From Sepioteuthis lessoniana (lineage: Eukaryota; Mollusca; Cephalopoda; Myopsida; Loliginidae): a DNA stretch of 64,000 nt. The position numbers and the translations under genes are program-made. Under the pieces are notes generated by a model. The model searched no databases. It was given only the letters and a program-made list of their open reading frames with translations, and was not told the DNA's origin. The stretch lies in the NCBI GenBank assembly GCA_963585895.1, contig OY757921.1, positions 54,529,590 through 54,593,589 of the forward strand, in the 5' to 3' direction. Shown piece after piece: positions 1 to 13,227 of the stretch (position 1 is its first letter; each line of letters begins with the position of its first letter).

Positions 1-429
1 TCCTTTCTTTAAATTGATTGTAAAACAGAAGATACAAAGTCCATTGTAAGAAAAGATAATATTAGTCAACTTAAATACTTTAAAAGAGAAAGTGAGGATT
101 CATGCGTGCAATGTAACAGTTTTTGTTTGCCTTAATCTAAATGAATATATTTTACGTGTGCAAAATTCTATGCGTGAGTGTGACACGATATTGTAGGAAA
201 ACAAAATTAGGAGTCTTATGTTAGTTTGTATGCAAAATTAAACAATCAGCAACTGAAGATTTTTTGTCGTAATATTTGTTCAATTTAAGATAATTAAGCG
301 ATGTTGAAATTAAATGCTAACTTGAAAGAAAAAATATTTCATTTTTATTCAAAAGAACTTGAGTAGAAGCAGAATAATCCCATGCCTATAGAATAATTAT
401 TCTTTTTATCGCTATTTATAAGCTATTTA

Positions 430-765
430 TGCTATTTATGGCCTGGAGTGGTAGCACCTAATAGGGTCCAATCTATTGGTCAAATAGAACTAAACTGTGT
501 ACATATGCTAAACTGAATTCCTTGAAATAGTATTGTTTTGATATTATCCTGTGCGTAAACCAAAAACATTACTTATTATAATTCATTTATACTAAACTAA
601 ATTGTTTAAAATAGAACTGTTTGACTAAACGGAATTGCTTGAAGTAGAAATGTTTTGGACAATTAAACTGTGAACTTAGTCTAATATGAATTGTTTGAAA
701 TAGAACAGTTATATAAAAATGGATTCGGCATTAGATAACCGTAAAAAAAAATAAACGAGGAGGAA
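430..765 (+). mobile_element. Minisatellite-bearing element, short copy
   Basis: Starts at GGAGTGGTAGCACCTAATAGG, has about four units (AAACTGAATT...GAAATAG) and ends with AAATGGATTCGGCATTAGATAACC and a run of A. The upstream part of the head is missing. Confidence 0.65.
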
Positions 766-930
766 AATGATTTCTTAGAATATTTTGAGTTTTAATCCTT
801 CAAGTTTTTCGCGTCAAGTCAAATACTCTGGTCAGCTTGTCTCAAAGAAATTTTAAAACGTGTGAGAAAGCGCTGATTGGTCAATAATTGAAAAAATGCA
901 GATAAAAATACAGGTTCTCGAACCTATCTT

Positions 931-1130
931 TTGTGTCTTCGTAGTGTCATGGTTAAAACAGTGGACTGCAGAATCGTAGTAAGCGAGTTCGAACTTCAGT
1001 TGTGCTATTACCTTTACTTTTGGACAAATACTCTTGGGAAAGGTATGAACCCCCTTATCCTCACTAGAAAGATGGATTTGGCGTTAAATAACCCACGAAG
1101 AATGATATGCCATTAAAAAACAAAACAAGA
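931..1130 (+). mobile_element. tRNA-derived SINE, type A
   Basis: tRNA-like head with an A-box-like GTGTCATGGTTAAAACAG and a B-box-like GAGTTCGAACTTC, then CTTGGGAAAGGTATGAACCCCC, then the tail GATTTGGCGTTAAATAACC...GATATGCCATTAAAA. The same order occurs at 25455, 56156 and, inverted, at 13228-13455. Confidence 0.75.
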
Positions 1131-2429
1131 ATGGAAATCAATTAATTTCCTAAAAATAAATGTATACAAGTCATAGTACCCAAAAGACTCTAGCGATAAT
1201 TTTGAAGTCGATGTCACCATCACTTTCGTGTGTTTTAGAGCATCATTATAGCGATAATAATTTATTTGGGGATGCCACAGTAATGCCTTGAAGAAAAATA
1301 CGAACAGTAGTGTTGCCTTGAGATTTTGGTAAGTGCTCTTTCGATGATTCAGTCAGAATCTGGGAAGCTGTGGATCAATTTCTTCGAAATCCCTTCTGAT
1401 TTTTTCTAAGAATTTTCTCGGCTTCAGTTTGGGTACGATTGAGAAGCAAAGCATTACACCATTATATTAGAAGCAACGGCAATAAAAGTTATGCCTACGT
1501 ATTTTAGTGATTCCAAAGTAACCTACCTTGGAGGAAGGGAAGTATGTAACCTTTCGTACATTCGTCTGTTATACAGCGGTGCATAATCGAAGAAGTGGGT
1601 TGTCAAATTTCCAAGTCTTCGATACTTCAAAAGGTATTTCGTCTTGCCCTTGCAGCTATTCTGCTTTTGTTTATTTATGTATTTATTTATTTACTTATTT
1701 ATTTGCGCTAAGTTCTTCCTCCATAAACCGTCCAATTTTAATATTTAGTTGGCTATCAAAAATTCTTTATAAGATTTATCAGTGACTTTAGGAGGGTTTT
1801 GTTGCAGATTCTTGAAATGTTTTTTCCTCTTCCGGAGTCTTTGTTCTTGGCAATTGATTGTTTTTTGGAATAAGTAAGGATTTTTTTCATATTATCTCGG
1901 TTTTACTAATTGCTTTTAATACCTAGAAAAGTCTACATACGGCTCTATATTTAGTTAGTATGCACTTGACTGTTGCTTTTCATGTTCGTCATTCGGAGTT
2001 AAATTTCGGAGATTAAGTTTCCTGATGAGTATAAAATTTGTTTCTTACTATCATCGGATATGATCGCTCATATAACTATTTTCTTACAGTTACCGTATAT
2101 TGATTACTTATATCACTCTTTGCGAAAGAGTTTCGTTTACGCCGTGAGGATTTATTTGATTATTTCTTATTTCTGCGTAAACTCAAGTAAATCTTTGTTG
2201 AAACGAGTCTGTTATCCTAAGATACGCCTTCAAAAGAGGAGTATGCTTTATCGATCAAAGCGCTGTTAATCCGATTCTTGTATATAAATATGCAATTGAC
2301 TGTGCATTTGCACAGTTAATAACATATTTGAGATGATGTAAGTCCATAGTTTACCCAACTTTTTTTTTTAAATTTAGTCTTTAGGCATATAAGCCTGTTC
2401 TCGAGGAAAAAAATCTGCTTGATATTCAC
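1131..2429. other. No gene seen
   Basis: AT-rich DNA between a SINE and an RTE scrap. Scattered RTE-like words on the minus strand around 1370-1860 (a decayed TCTTCGAAATC...TTTTTCTAAG region resembling the reverse of RTE sequence at 43.7-44.1 kb) suggest an old antisense RTE copy, but no frame survives. Confidence 0.5.
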
Positions 2430-2720
2430 TATTTTTGTGATATTTTTATTTGTAGATTTCTCCAAAGCATTTGACCTTATAGGAAAGATGGAGCAAATAC
2501 TTCGATCTAAAGAAACTGTTACCACTATAATGATGCTCTACAAGAACACGAAAGCAATGGTTCACTCACTAGACCGAGATACTAATTTATTTAACCTTGT
2601 AACTGGAGTCTTCTATTCATAATCCGCCTAGATCACACTGAAAAAGGCTAGAAACATACGACATCCTACAGAAACTATCACGAAAGCATGTTGTCTACAA
2701 GGAAGAACAAAAATAACGCT
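2430..2720 (+). mobile_element. RTE RT scrap
   Basis: Reads LFVDFSKAFDLIGKMEQIL (2452 on), ETVTTIMMLYKNTKAMV and VTGVF, matching the RT middle of the 43-45 kb RTE with internal deletions. Sequence after 2640 (KKARNIRHPTETIT) corresponds to a later RTE segment. No open frame. Confidence 0.7.
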
Positions 2721-3024
2721 GTTGTACAAAATATAATTTGCTTCTTTTCTTTTCTTTTCATTACCCGAAATGTCCGAAATGGTAGAGTGGGAGAGAAAAT
2801 CGAAGACTGCGGAAATGTACACACAGGGCGAGATACGAATCTTCAGTGAACCGCTTCTTCTTCGTTCTGCATTTGGGAAACTGGTACATGGTCACCTTAA
2901 GACATTGAATCATCTTAATTTCTCCTCACTTCTCTACTTTGACAAGTCTGGTATTGAGCCATCTTTCTTTGCCTCTCAACCCTGGGCAGTCTGGCACAAT
3001 GCCAGCGCGCAGTGTGGCATGACG

Positions 3025-3116
3025 TCGTATGTTTCTAGCCTCTTCTGCCAGTCTTCGTATGTTTCTAGCCTCTTCTGCCAGTCTTCTGTCGTATGTTTCT
3101 AGCCTCTTCTGCCAGT
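3025..3116 (+). repeat. Triplicated ~30-bp unit
   Basis: TCGTATGTTTCTAGCCTC followed by TTCTGCCAGTCT occurs three times in a row (starts 3025, 3055, 3089), nearly identical. A short open frame across it is a consequence of the repeat. Confidence 0.9.
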
Positions 3117-3120
3117 CTTC

Positions 3121-4187
3121 TCATTTCTCTCCTCGTCTCTGCTGCGATTGAAATCTTCCCTGGTTTATATAATTTCCTGGATGCCCACGCAATCCTTGTA
3201 ATCACTCCTTCAGCCAATGTGTTGCATGTGAACACGCCCTCTGTCTAGCATGCCACCCACGCAACTTATGCGGCACTTCCGCAGAAGAAGTAGCGTCCTG
3301 TTTACTTCAAGAAACATGTGTAAATTCTGTTATGTCATCCATGCAACTTACGCGTCATGTGAAAGGTATCTTTCCGGTCAATAATCAATATTCCTCACCA
3401 TCCTATTTTTAAATGTTCACTTATGAACATTTTCTCTGCATCTTTTTCGGACTATTACCACTTGAGGCAACATGAACTACAAAAAAAGAAACAACAACAA
3501 AATAAAGCAATTATGATAAAACCTTGAAGTCCCAACTGTTCATTTCAGACATCTTGCCCGTGTAACGTCGTCAAAGAAACAGTTCCTTTTTTTATTAAGA
3601 TAAAACGCATACAATAATACAACTTTTCTTATTGTTTTTTATGTTTTCAGTCACCATAAGTAAATACAATAATTACAATTTTTTTAAAAAATGTTCGTTT
3701 CCTTCAAGTGGTATTACACGTGGCAAAATCATGACTCAGTTTTAAAACTGACATCGGGTAAATGACATTCGACCTATAACAAACGTTTTTTTTTTTTTGT
3801 TTTTGTTTTTTTACCTCTGGTTCAAAATGACACACACTACTGCTTAATTTCGAACATATTATATTCGAACTCTGGAAGCTGCCATCATGTGCAGCGCATG
3901 TCGACCAATGTAATAGAAGAAGAATTAAGAAAAAATGAGGCAAAGAAGAAAGAATCAGCATAGACTTGATTCTATAATAGACAGGCCCAAACAAATGACT
4001 ATATGAGCCGCTAACTCACTATTTGTATAGTTTAGAAATTATTCTAAGCAACTACTGCTGCTTCTACTTCAACCACTTTTGGATGTATATATTTCCATTC
4101 GGATAAAAAATAGCACTTCATTTGTTCAGAGTAAAAGTATTTTCGTAAAGTATTAGAGTTGATTTTGCGTGCGGAGAGAGTTGGGTG
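3121..4187. other. No gene seen
   Basis: Anonymous AT-rich sequence with no splice-bounded frame, recognised repeat or RNA motif. Confidence 0.6.
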
Positions 4188-4338
4188 GTAGTGAATATTA
4201 TTTATAATTATATCAATTGTTTCAATGTAAATGATTTTTTTATTATTGGGTGGTGGGAAATATTATTCATAATTATATCAATATTATTTATAATTATATC
4301 AATTGTTTCAATGTAAATGAATTTTTTATTATTCCAGA
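4188..4338 (+). repeat. Imperfect tandem duplication, about 90 bp
   Basis: ATTATTTATAATTATATCAATTG...GTAAATGA followed by TTTTTTATTATT occurs twice, with a third partial ATTATTCATAATTATATCAAT between the copies. Confidence 0.8.
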
Positions 4339-4424
4339 GTTAGGTCTATGGGTTTTAAGAATTTCAATAAGTTTTTGTGTGGATCTAATACTTAAAAAAC
4401 TTTGAAAACAATCTTTTCATTTGC

Positions 4425-4590
4425 AAACCACCCCTGATGATGGCCTACGAGGGGTCCTAAAGCGCTCGCGACAATTTCTGTAAAAAAACATCTACCAATT
4501 CCAACCTAAAACCAAAGCACTGGTCAGGAAACTTGAAAGGATCCCAATAAAATTATACTGACAAAATGTATTATTTAATCAAACATGCTA
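4425..4590 (+). repeat. Dispersed repeat ending in (TA)n
   Basis: Contains CTGATGATGGCCTACGAGG (4434 on), AAAGCGCTCGCGACAATTTC, CTACCAATTCCAACCTA, AAACTTGAAAGGATCC and AATTATACTGACAAAATG. The second half recurs at 42085-42220. Probably a Penelope-like untranslated segment with a decayed hammerhead-like core. The following 4591-4662 is (TA)n. Confidence 0.5.

Positions 4591-4662
<72 letters not shown>
4591..4662 (+). repeat. (TA)n microsatellite
   Basis: About 36 TA units. Other large TA tracts: 5902-5935, 6951-6981, 8881-8931, 11392-11451, 22431-22481, 40770-40796, 41122-41160, 41998-42035, 49740-49771, 49938-49992 and 50351-50389. Confidence 0.95.
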
Positions 4663-4666
<4 letters not shown>

Positions 4667-5898
4667 CTTACACCTTTAATATATATTGTGACGGTGCATA
4701 AATGTTTATCCCAGGACGATACTTTATTTTACACACGTGTGACGTCGGGGCAGTCTGGCACTTGATCCCTCGCAAAAATAATTCCTAGTTAAGATTCCTT
4801 TTTTGGATACATGGGAACTGGCAGATAATGTGGGGGTTAATTTGGGGCTAGTCTGACCGCCGCTGGCAAGGGGGTTTCCAAATTTCACGTTACACACACA
4901 CACACACACACACCAGGTCACTTCCTCTTCCTACACACACCCCCAGGATAATAGAAGACATGGACTTCTAGGTTGAGATAAAATATTATTATTTACCGTA
5001 GTCGACAATTCCAATTTTCCGTGTAATGTTCTTAAAGGCGAATAGGACATTTAACGAGAATAAATTGAAGCGAATGAAGCTGAAAAAGATATACATGCAA
5101 AAGAAGGCAACTCGCGGGGTAAGTAACACAACAAATAAATTAAGTCTCTGACATAATTGTCTCTTTCTTCATTTTTATTTTCTTTATACTTTTTTTATCT
5201 TTTCTCTTGAATCTTTAGAAGGTAGCAAAGTTCTCTTATACGTTTACAGATTATGAAATGAATCATCTCATTCTATTTCTCTTCTCTTCTTAATGCATAT
5301 AATTGTTCATATGCTTCTTTCTTTAAATTGAGAGAAAGGGCATCTAATTGCAATACTTGGGAAGGGTGGATGGAGAAAATGGTTTTAAGGTTTACTTAGA
5401 TTTTTTCGACGGGTTTCTTCTGAGATTTCTTTTCTTTTACGGGCGAGCGGTGTTCTGTAGAATTTGGCGGGAAGGCACCTGTTAACTTCTTGTCCGAGAA
5501 TTCCTTCCGCTCTTCCCCGGAGTTTCGGCGACAGTCCTAAAAACTGAAATTCTTTTTCCCTATTTCCTCTGACGAAAAGGGCACTACTTCCGGCTTTAGG
5601 GTTCTGGCCAATCATTTGGCCTCTTTCTTCTTCCTCCACCTCCCCCTGTCATGCTATTCATTCGGGGTACTATACTGACCTCTATATCCCCTTCTCAGTC
5701 CAACTCGGTCACAGAGTGTAGGCAGCTCTTGGCTTTCATTCTGACCTAGATTCGTTACTTCGTTCAACAGGCAGGCCGAGGAGTTGACCTACATTCCTAT
5801 TCCTCTTTTAACGGTCAATCTTTGGGGCCTGTTAATTCAAAGACGGAGGGGTAGGGAAAATTGATCTTACCTCTCTCCTCTCAGTGGCAGACCACGTG

Positions 5899-5937
<39 letters not shown>

Positions 5938-6900
5938 CATGGTAGTATCTATGACCCTGGGTTTCATGTTTTATGCATTCGTCAAAAAGAAAGGTTTTTA
6001 GAAAAGACCGATTAATATTTTTTTGTAGAAGGGTTTTGTTTGTGTGTTTGTGAGCCTGGGTTTGTGTGGTTTTGAATATTAGTAAATTTGTGTATATGCT
6101 GTCACTCGTTCATGCATGAATATGTATATTTACGTATATGGTGGCATGCATATTAACATATATACACGTATTTCAGCCGTCTGTTGTTGGGAAGGGGTGA
6201 GGCAAAGAAAGAGGGTGTGAAAAGAGAAGAGTGCATGAGAAGAGGTGGGAAATAAATTGTTACCATCGGAATTATTTTTTGATCATTTTTTTATTTTTAT
6301 AATAATAATGATTGTATTGCCTTGGATTATTTGGTTTAGTATTTAAGGGTAGGGAATAAAAATGATGTTAACTTTTGGGTAGCTTTTGCAATAATAATAC
6401 CAATAATAATAAATGTAACAAATATGATCACAATGGTCTCTGACAGTACTGGTTGGTGCTCATAATGCAATAACGCGGCAAATATAGTGCTTATAATTAT
6501 TGACAATTCTAAAAATATTACATTTGCTGGTAATACTTGTTGATGATCATAATTGGATAATATGGGAAAAATAGTACTTACTATCGGTGGTTCTGTTGCA
6601 TTATTTAAATAATGTCGGCGGTAAGGCTGCTAGATGGTGTGGCAATAAGAAATGTGTTGATGAAACTGGTGGGGTATGGTGAAAGGACAATGGGGAAGTT
6701 TTAGCGAGTGATGTGAACATTTTTGGTTGAAATATATGTAAATATGGAAATAATAGTGGTACTTAAAAATGAGAAAGGGGAATGAAATCTAGTTTTAGTT
6801 ATGTGTTTGGGTTTAATCGGGTTTGAAGTTTGTTTCCGTGTTTCCATTTTGAGATTATCTCGGGTTTTGAATCAGTCTTTTTTGAAAACCTTTCACTCTG
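4663..6900. other. No gene seen
   Basis: Mixed AT-rich sequence with a moderately GC-rich patch at 5380-5890 that could be an unrecognised LTR or untranslated fragment. Short frames there have no recognisable domain. Confidence 0.5.
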
Positions 6901-6949
6901 TCTAACAAAAGCGTAAAGCATGAAAGCCAGGACCACAGACTCTACCATG

Positions 6950-6985
<36 letters not shown>

Positions 6986-7083
6986 AAAAAAGTAAAGGAA
7001 AGGAGAAGGGAAAAACAAGAGGGGGGAAGTAGGAGTGATGAACAGAGGGTCAGGGACCGATCACATTCAATCCCAACAAACAG

Positions 7084-7103
7084 TCCCTCTGTTTACAGAG
7101 GGA
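7084..7103. repeat. 8-bp hairpin downstream of Penelope-like element
   Basis: TCCCTCTG, loop TTTA, CAGAGGGA. It lies in the presumed 3' untranslated side of the Penelope-like copy, between its stop and the (TA)n tract. Confidence 0.7.
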
Positions 7104-7179
7104 AGGCTGAAGGGATCGAACGTAAAGGGTCTCCAACACTTTTAAATGGAAAATCGAATGTGACCGACTCAGAATACTG

Positions 7180-8850
7180 AATCAGTCGACATTTAAATCT
7201 GCAACACATTCCCTACTATTAATCATGTGGTCCGCTATAGAAGACCCGGATGTATTAACAAACTGGCCTCTTTTAAGCTCAAGATTTAAAATATGAGCTG
7301 GCAAATGCTGCTTTATGCGTAGGTCCAACCGATTAGACGTCCTGCCAATGTAGTCACTGCCACAACTACATGTATATTTATATATAACTGAATTGATATG
7401 GTAGGAAGGTAAGACATCTTTACGAAACGAATCTTTTGAAACGAATGCAGTACGAGTCTGAAAAATCATTCGTACAGCAGCTGAGAAATAACATTTACCA
7501 ACGGCCGTGGTAATGGATTTGACAAATTTCTCACCTCTAGAACCTATATACGGCAAACGCAAATAAACAGGGCACTTATTAACAGTGCACCTGCTTGCCC
7601 TATCAAACTTGATCATAACATCATGGATAACACCATTTAAAACAGACAATGGATATCCAATTTTAGACAAGGTTGACTTGATGAACTTGATTTCATCAAG
7701 ATAACACTTGGATGAAATCATAAGGACCCGATAGACAAGTGTCTTAATTAAATCGATTTTGCGCTGCTGTGGGCAAAATGAATCCTATCTCGTATACAGG
7801 CTAGAAAAGGTGAGCTTTCTGTATACAGAAGTGAGAAAAACTGTAGAAGTTTTATGCGCAAATACATTTAAAAAGGCAAGAAATGAATCATCATCTTTCT
7901 CATTTTTAAATAAACAGAGAGTGCCGTCAACATAACAATAATACATGGCGGGGAGCAGTCTATCTTATTTTTAAAAATTGGCCTCACAAAACCCAACAAA
8001 AGTATTTGCCAGTGTGGGACCAAGACTTGACCCCATCGCCACACCGTCAATCTGCCGATACATGATGTTATTAAATCTAAACTCGTCAGAGGAGGTAGCA
8101 AAATTAATCAGATGTTTGAACACACTTTCTGGAAAGGTCGGTTTAGGAAGCGAACAACGAAATAAGACATCACAACAAATTTCAATAGTTTCTTCAAGAG
8201 GAACGTTTGTATAAAGGGAACAAACGACAAAGGAGCACATAAACATATCTGTTGGAATAAAGTTTCTGATAATGTTAGAAAAAGAAAAATAATTTTTCAT
8301 ACAGAAACGACGAAAGTGCTCCAAAACTGGTTGAAGCACTGATGAAAGCCAACTGGCAAACTTTTGTTGGGCAGAACCAACCATAGATAGAATGGGTCGC
8401 AAAGGAATATCATCCTTATGGAGCTTAGTTAGACCATAAAGACGGGGACAGATATAACCAACAGGTCGAATGGAGTCAGAAGTTTCAGGGAGAGAAGACC
8501 ACTCTTTACCCACTTCCTTTGTTGTTTTTGAAATTTTACTTCTCTAGAAGTGGTGTGATTACAGGTTTCAACCGGACCTAATTGTATAAATTTTGTATCA
8601 TCATTGAGGATCAATAACATTTTATTGACGTAGTCAACATGATCCAATAATACAACACCAGCACCTTTATCCGGTTTTGAAATAACTGAATTATTGTTAC
8701 TTCGCAACGATTTGATGAAACGGAGATGCTGGTCTCCCTATCTTGATTCGTCAAACGCAACAGACATGCCCGAAAAAGTATGGGCAAGACTGTTCAGTTT
8801 GGCTTTAAAGTGACTGCTTGCTAAATCAGAACTAGGTTTTAATCTAGCCA
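7180..8850 (-). mobile_element. Penelope-like element with GIY-YIG domain
   Basis: Retroelement coding for a reverse transcriptase plus C-terminal GIY-YIG endonuclease. On the minus strand: SVISKPDKGAGVVLL (about 8690), GLTKLHKDDIPLRPI (8430), CSLYTNVPLEETI (8210), QIDGVAMGSSLGPTLAN (8030), then the catalytic box, which reads YVDG instead of YVDD (7923-7934). The endonuclease part (7721-7182) has YKYTCSC, then YIGRTSNRLDLRIKQH, the usual GIY...YIG...R...H arrangement. Order and motifs are those of Penelope-like elements. Frames change at about 8500, 7970 and 7740, and the second catalytic aspartate is lost, so it is inactive. (TA)n tracts lie on both sides (6951-6981 and 8881-8931). Confidence 0.9.
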
Positions 8851-8876
8851 GCTGGTAATACAAGACCTCAATGTCA

Positions 8877-8933
<57 letters not shown>

Positions 8934-9769
8934 CCCTTTCCGTAAAAGTTTGCACAAATAAAATTACTTATAGAAAGAAAGAGAAAGTATGGGAGGAGTT
9001 TGGCGAAAATATTTTCGCTTTCTTTGTCCCTTTTCCCCATATGTTTGCATAACATTCTAATCATAAAAATGTTTGAGAAAGGAAGATTGGAAGGGAAAGG
9101 ATAGAAAATAGGAAGATACAGTCAAAAGGTGAGAAAAGAGCATAGGCATATTAAAATTTTCAATCATCCAGATGGTTTTGTTCACGTTTTTTTTTGTTTA
9201 GTTTTTTTTGTTTTTTGTTGTTTTTTTTTTACAATTTTTTTGTTTCGTTTTTCTCTAAAAAATGTTCTTACTTTCAACCTTTTATCACTTTTTTTCTGCT
9301 TCCTACGCTACCCTTCATTTTTCACCATTACTTTCCGCTTAATCTTCTTATGGGATTTCTCGGTCAACATCTTTTCAGGAAAAGTTTGTTTAGCTTAATT
9401 TTTCCATTTAGGCATTAATCTTATTGCAGGACTTATTTCTCTTGTGAATACATCAATACTGTATTGATTTGTTGCTGTTTCAACAAAGGACAGAAATCAT
9501 TGGGCAGTTCTCTTTTTATGTTTTATTCATCTTATCCACAGTTTGACAAGTAATGTAGAACTTTAGAATGAAAACAAAAGCATCAGTTTAAATATAAACG
9601 TTTCATCAAAATATCCTCAACAAGATAGTGTTTATCTTTAATTTCTTTGAGGATATTGTTTTTTAAAACTGACTATAATAAGCAAATAATTTTACTTACC
9701 AGACCAACTCACCGAGGGTAATATGAATAGCACAAATTCATTTTTTATACATTTTTATTTATTTTTAAT

Positions 9770-9804
9770 GCGATGTTGCTGTGCATAATGCACAGCAACA
9801 TCGC
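9770..9804. repeat. 16-bp perfect hairpin
   Basis: GCGATGTTGCTGTGCA (9770-9785), spacer TAA, then its exact complement (9789-9804). It is in AT-rich DNA with no adjacent gene. Confidence 0.95.
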
Positions 9805-10851
9805 TTGTCACAACATACCTAATAAAAATTATCCCTATAGTTATACAACAATGTTTAAATATGAAAATAAAATCTTCATTTCTTAAAATTTGCTTTTTTT
9901 TCTACTTTACTTTCATTGATAGAAATTCCGATTTTGATTTTACCTTCAAAATATTTCGTGTTCTTCAACCAAAATCTCACCTGGAATGTCAGAATCAATA
10001 CTTACATTGAAGGCATGGTGGGTTAGGATTATGGTTTGTCAACCCTTAATCGTACTTAAGTTTCATTAGATAAAACTAATGTCTACGTTGTAGTATCAGT
10101 TTATCGTATGTTCTTTCACCTTGACTCGGTGCTGAGATAAGCTATGCTTAGTTAATAGCCACCATATATTTCATTATTTTATGGTATCATCGGAAGACCT
10201 TTCAGAAAATCTGATACCAGTCATTACAGCCCATTGTACTCCAAACCATGACCATTTTACCAGTGGATTTCTGAAGCTATTTTTTGTGGGAACATCGTGC
10301 ATTATTTGATGGAGAATATATCAAGAACGTAATTGATATTTCATTCTATGTAAACAGCATCGTAACAGTTTCCGAATATAGGTTTTAGATTTAAAACATT
10401 ATACACATTTGATTTACTATTTTTGGTGGGGGGATTTAGTGTAAGTAATTGGGATACTGCATATTAATGTCGCTGGTTGCCTAAAAAATATGGCTACTCC
10501 AGTTAGCAGGCTTTTCAATTGGCACGATTGTATAAATAATGGTAGGCAAAAAAATGTAGTACTTAATAGATACACACATTTGGTGTATTGCGTATTCAAG
10601 CAGAAAGTCGGATATGTACCGTAACATTCGATGTTACTCACGTCAACATTAAATCATAACATTTTTAAACGCTTCGTATCATAGACATAGAGCGAAAAAG
10701 GGTGAAGACACAATACAGACTCATCTGAACTTTTATCATATATTTTCATCAATTCTATAGATGAAAATGTGATATTGTTCAGCATTCTTGTGTTATAAAG
10801 ATTATTCTGATTAAAAACGCTTTTAGAATTATTGAATTATAATGGTGGCCG

Positions 10852-10901
10852 GATACATACATACATACATACATACATACATACATACATACATACATAC
10901 A
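10852..10901 (+). repeat. (ATAC)n microsatellite
   Basis: About 12 tetranucleotide units. A similar (GATA)n tract is at 52979-53006. Confidence 0.95.
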
Positions 10902-11388
10902 TGTCTTATTGTGCGTGTTCATGAGTGTGTGGTGTCTGGCACAACACTACGTTTCTACTTAAGTGTATTTCATTTAGCCTTGTGTCGTACTAAACTAAGC
11001 TGTGTGAACATTAAGTAATTTTTTGCTTGGACACTTGTACATTGTAATATTTGACAAAATCTATCTAATTGAAACACCGTTTTCTGAATACCAAAAAAAA
11101 AAAACGCATCAGATGAAAACGATACATATGAATGGACGAAAAATAGATATGAGACGAATAACTTATTCAAAGCACAGCTTTCTGTAATACTGATAAGTTT
11201 AACTATTGACGAAAAACCTCTCAATTATTCGAATTTAAAGTACAAATTAATAATTTAATTTCATGATCTCTTTCATGATTGAAATTTTAATCAGCTATAA
11301 ATGTTTGATAAAATTCATTATCAATCTATCGATCGATCTTAGACTCTTCTTATCTATCCTGTTAAAGTTCCTTCTTTCTTACTCTGTT

Positions 11389-11457
<69 letters not shown>

Positions 11458-13227
11458 AAGAAAAATAATTTCAAGATTTGGTAATAATTGTATGAATGTG
11501 GATAAATAAACAAATCTGTGAAATAATTCAGGAAAAGTTTGAATCGTCCTAATAATTTAGAAACATTTCGATGATTAGAAAGGGTTTTCTTTTTAGATTG
11601 AAAGTTTTTTCTCAATCAATGATCTGTATCTGCGAAATAGATATTATACTTTGGAATGTTGATATTTTATAATTAATAAAGAAATTATTCTGTGTGATAT
11701 TTTTTTTTTCTCAGCGTTCCTCGAACTAGTGATAGTGCCCATTACATCACAAAGTAACACACCTTCTAGAGCAGTGTTACATGGTACTAGTAGAAAGCAT
11801 GGATGACTAACCTGACAGCACTCCGTATCCGAGAGTCGTCTGAGTGACAATAATTTTTTTCTGAAAAGTCGATAGGACAGAGAGTAGTGAGAGATAGATT
11901 TATGCTTTTAATCAGATTATTAGTGCAGGGTTCATCGATTCTATACCCGTTGCATCAAATAACACATATAAATCAGACGAAATTATTTGAAAATCTTATT
12001 ATTAATGGTGCTTCTATAACACTGAAGTAGTTACATTGTCTCGCAAAATTGTAATAAAAACACTGTTATTGTGATCTGCACTAACTCAGCAACAAATATT
12101 TCTAATTGAATATACCGCCAAAAGTATTTATGAAATGCTACTATATTTCAAATGATCAAAGTATATCTTAATCATTTGCTAGTTGCCTTTAAATTTTTCC
12201 AAAATTTTGCCTAGAACTAGTGTCGAATTATATCAAAATTCTTGGTTAGTTGATTTTATGGCATCTCAACCTTATTTTTCGGTTATATGGTTTTGAGTAA
12301 TTAGTGAAAATAACTCTGGAACATTTATAGTTTTAAGTAACTAATTTGCACATAGTTATGGTTTCAAGTGTTCGTATATAATATTAATAATTTTAAACAT
12401 ACCTTTCTGACCTATACAACGGATTCTAAGAAATACTACCTTTGTGGGTCAACGGGGCTCTCCAAAATAATTGCTTTATGTACATATTATTTCAGATAAC
12501 AACTTCAATTCATTTCTCTATTATAGCTCCAACATTATTCGTTGGTTTAAGATCAGCTAAAAATCCTGGCTAATTACAAATCCATCGTTTCGGAGGGCTA
12601 GGCAAGCTTTTCCAAACAGTTCTGAACGTAACGCTATCACCCATTTTTTCACCGATAAGTCAGCCGTCAGACTTTGTAAAAAGAGGTATATATTTAAGAT
12701 TGTACACAACCAACAATTGAAGCTCCAGAAAAAAATGTTTGCTTTAATGTTTGCTTTGTGGTGTATTGTAAGTCCTGTCAACTGGACGCGTGTGCATATA
12801 GTGGATCTTATTTTATTAAATATATTAGAAACAGAAAATAAAAGTCTACAAATAGAAGAGAGTAGAAGACTTATAGGAAGAACAAAAAAGCATATAGGTC
12901 TATGACAACCCTTTCCAATGTATTAATTTGCCATCTAACCATAGTGTGATCTTGCAATCCATCTAAATATAACACTTCCACACTGCTATTTGTAAAACAA
13001 ATTCTCTTTTTAAAAAGCTACAGATTCTTGAAGCTGTATTTCTTAAAGCGACAATCAATATCTTATGATATAGGAGTTGTCATTGAATACATCTAACTCT
13101 TCGAAAAGAAATGACGTTACTAATCTGTGATACGTTGTCGCAGAGAACAACTTCAAAACGTTTCACTTTGTTAACTAGTTAAAGACCAGACTAAATTTCT
13201 GGCAAATTTCATTAAAAATTGAGGACT

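Larger units (their letters stand above)
8935..13227. other. No gene seen, apart from listed repeats
   Basis: T-rich stretches (9180-9420), microsatellites at 10852 and 11392, the hairpin at 9770, and otherwise anonymous AT-rich DNA. Confidence 0.55.

Noticed and set aside
3025..3116. CRISPR-like direct repeats
   Set aside because: The three units are directly adjacent without unique spacers, so this is an ordinary tandem duplication in a eukaryotic genome.
12700..12905. Small frame beginning with a hydrophobic segment
   Set aside because: It could pass for a signal peptide, but there is no splice or promoter context and no recognisable downstream domain.
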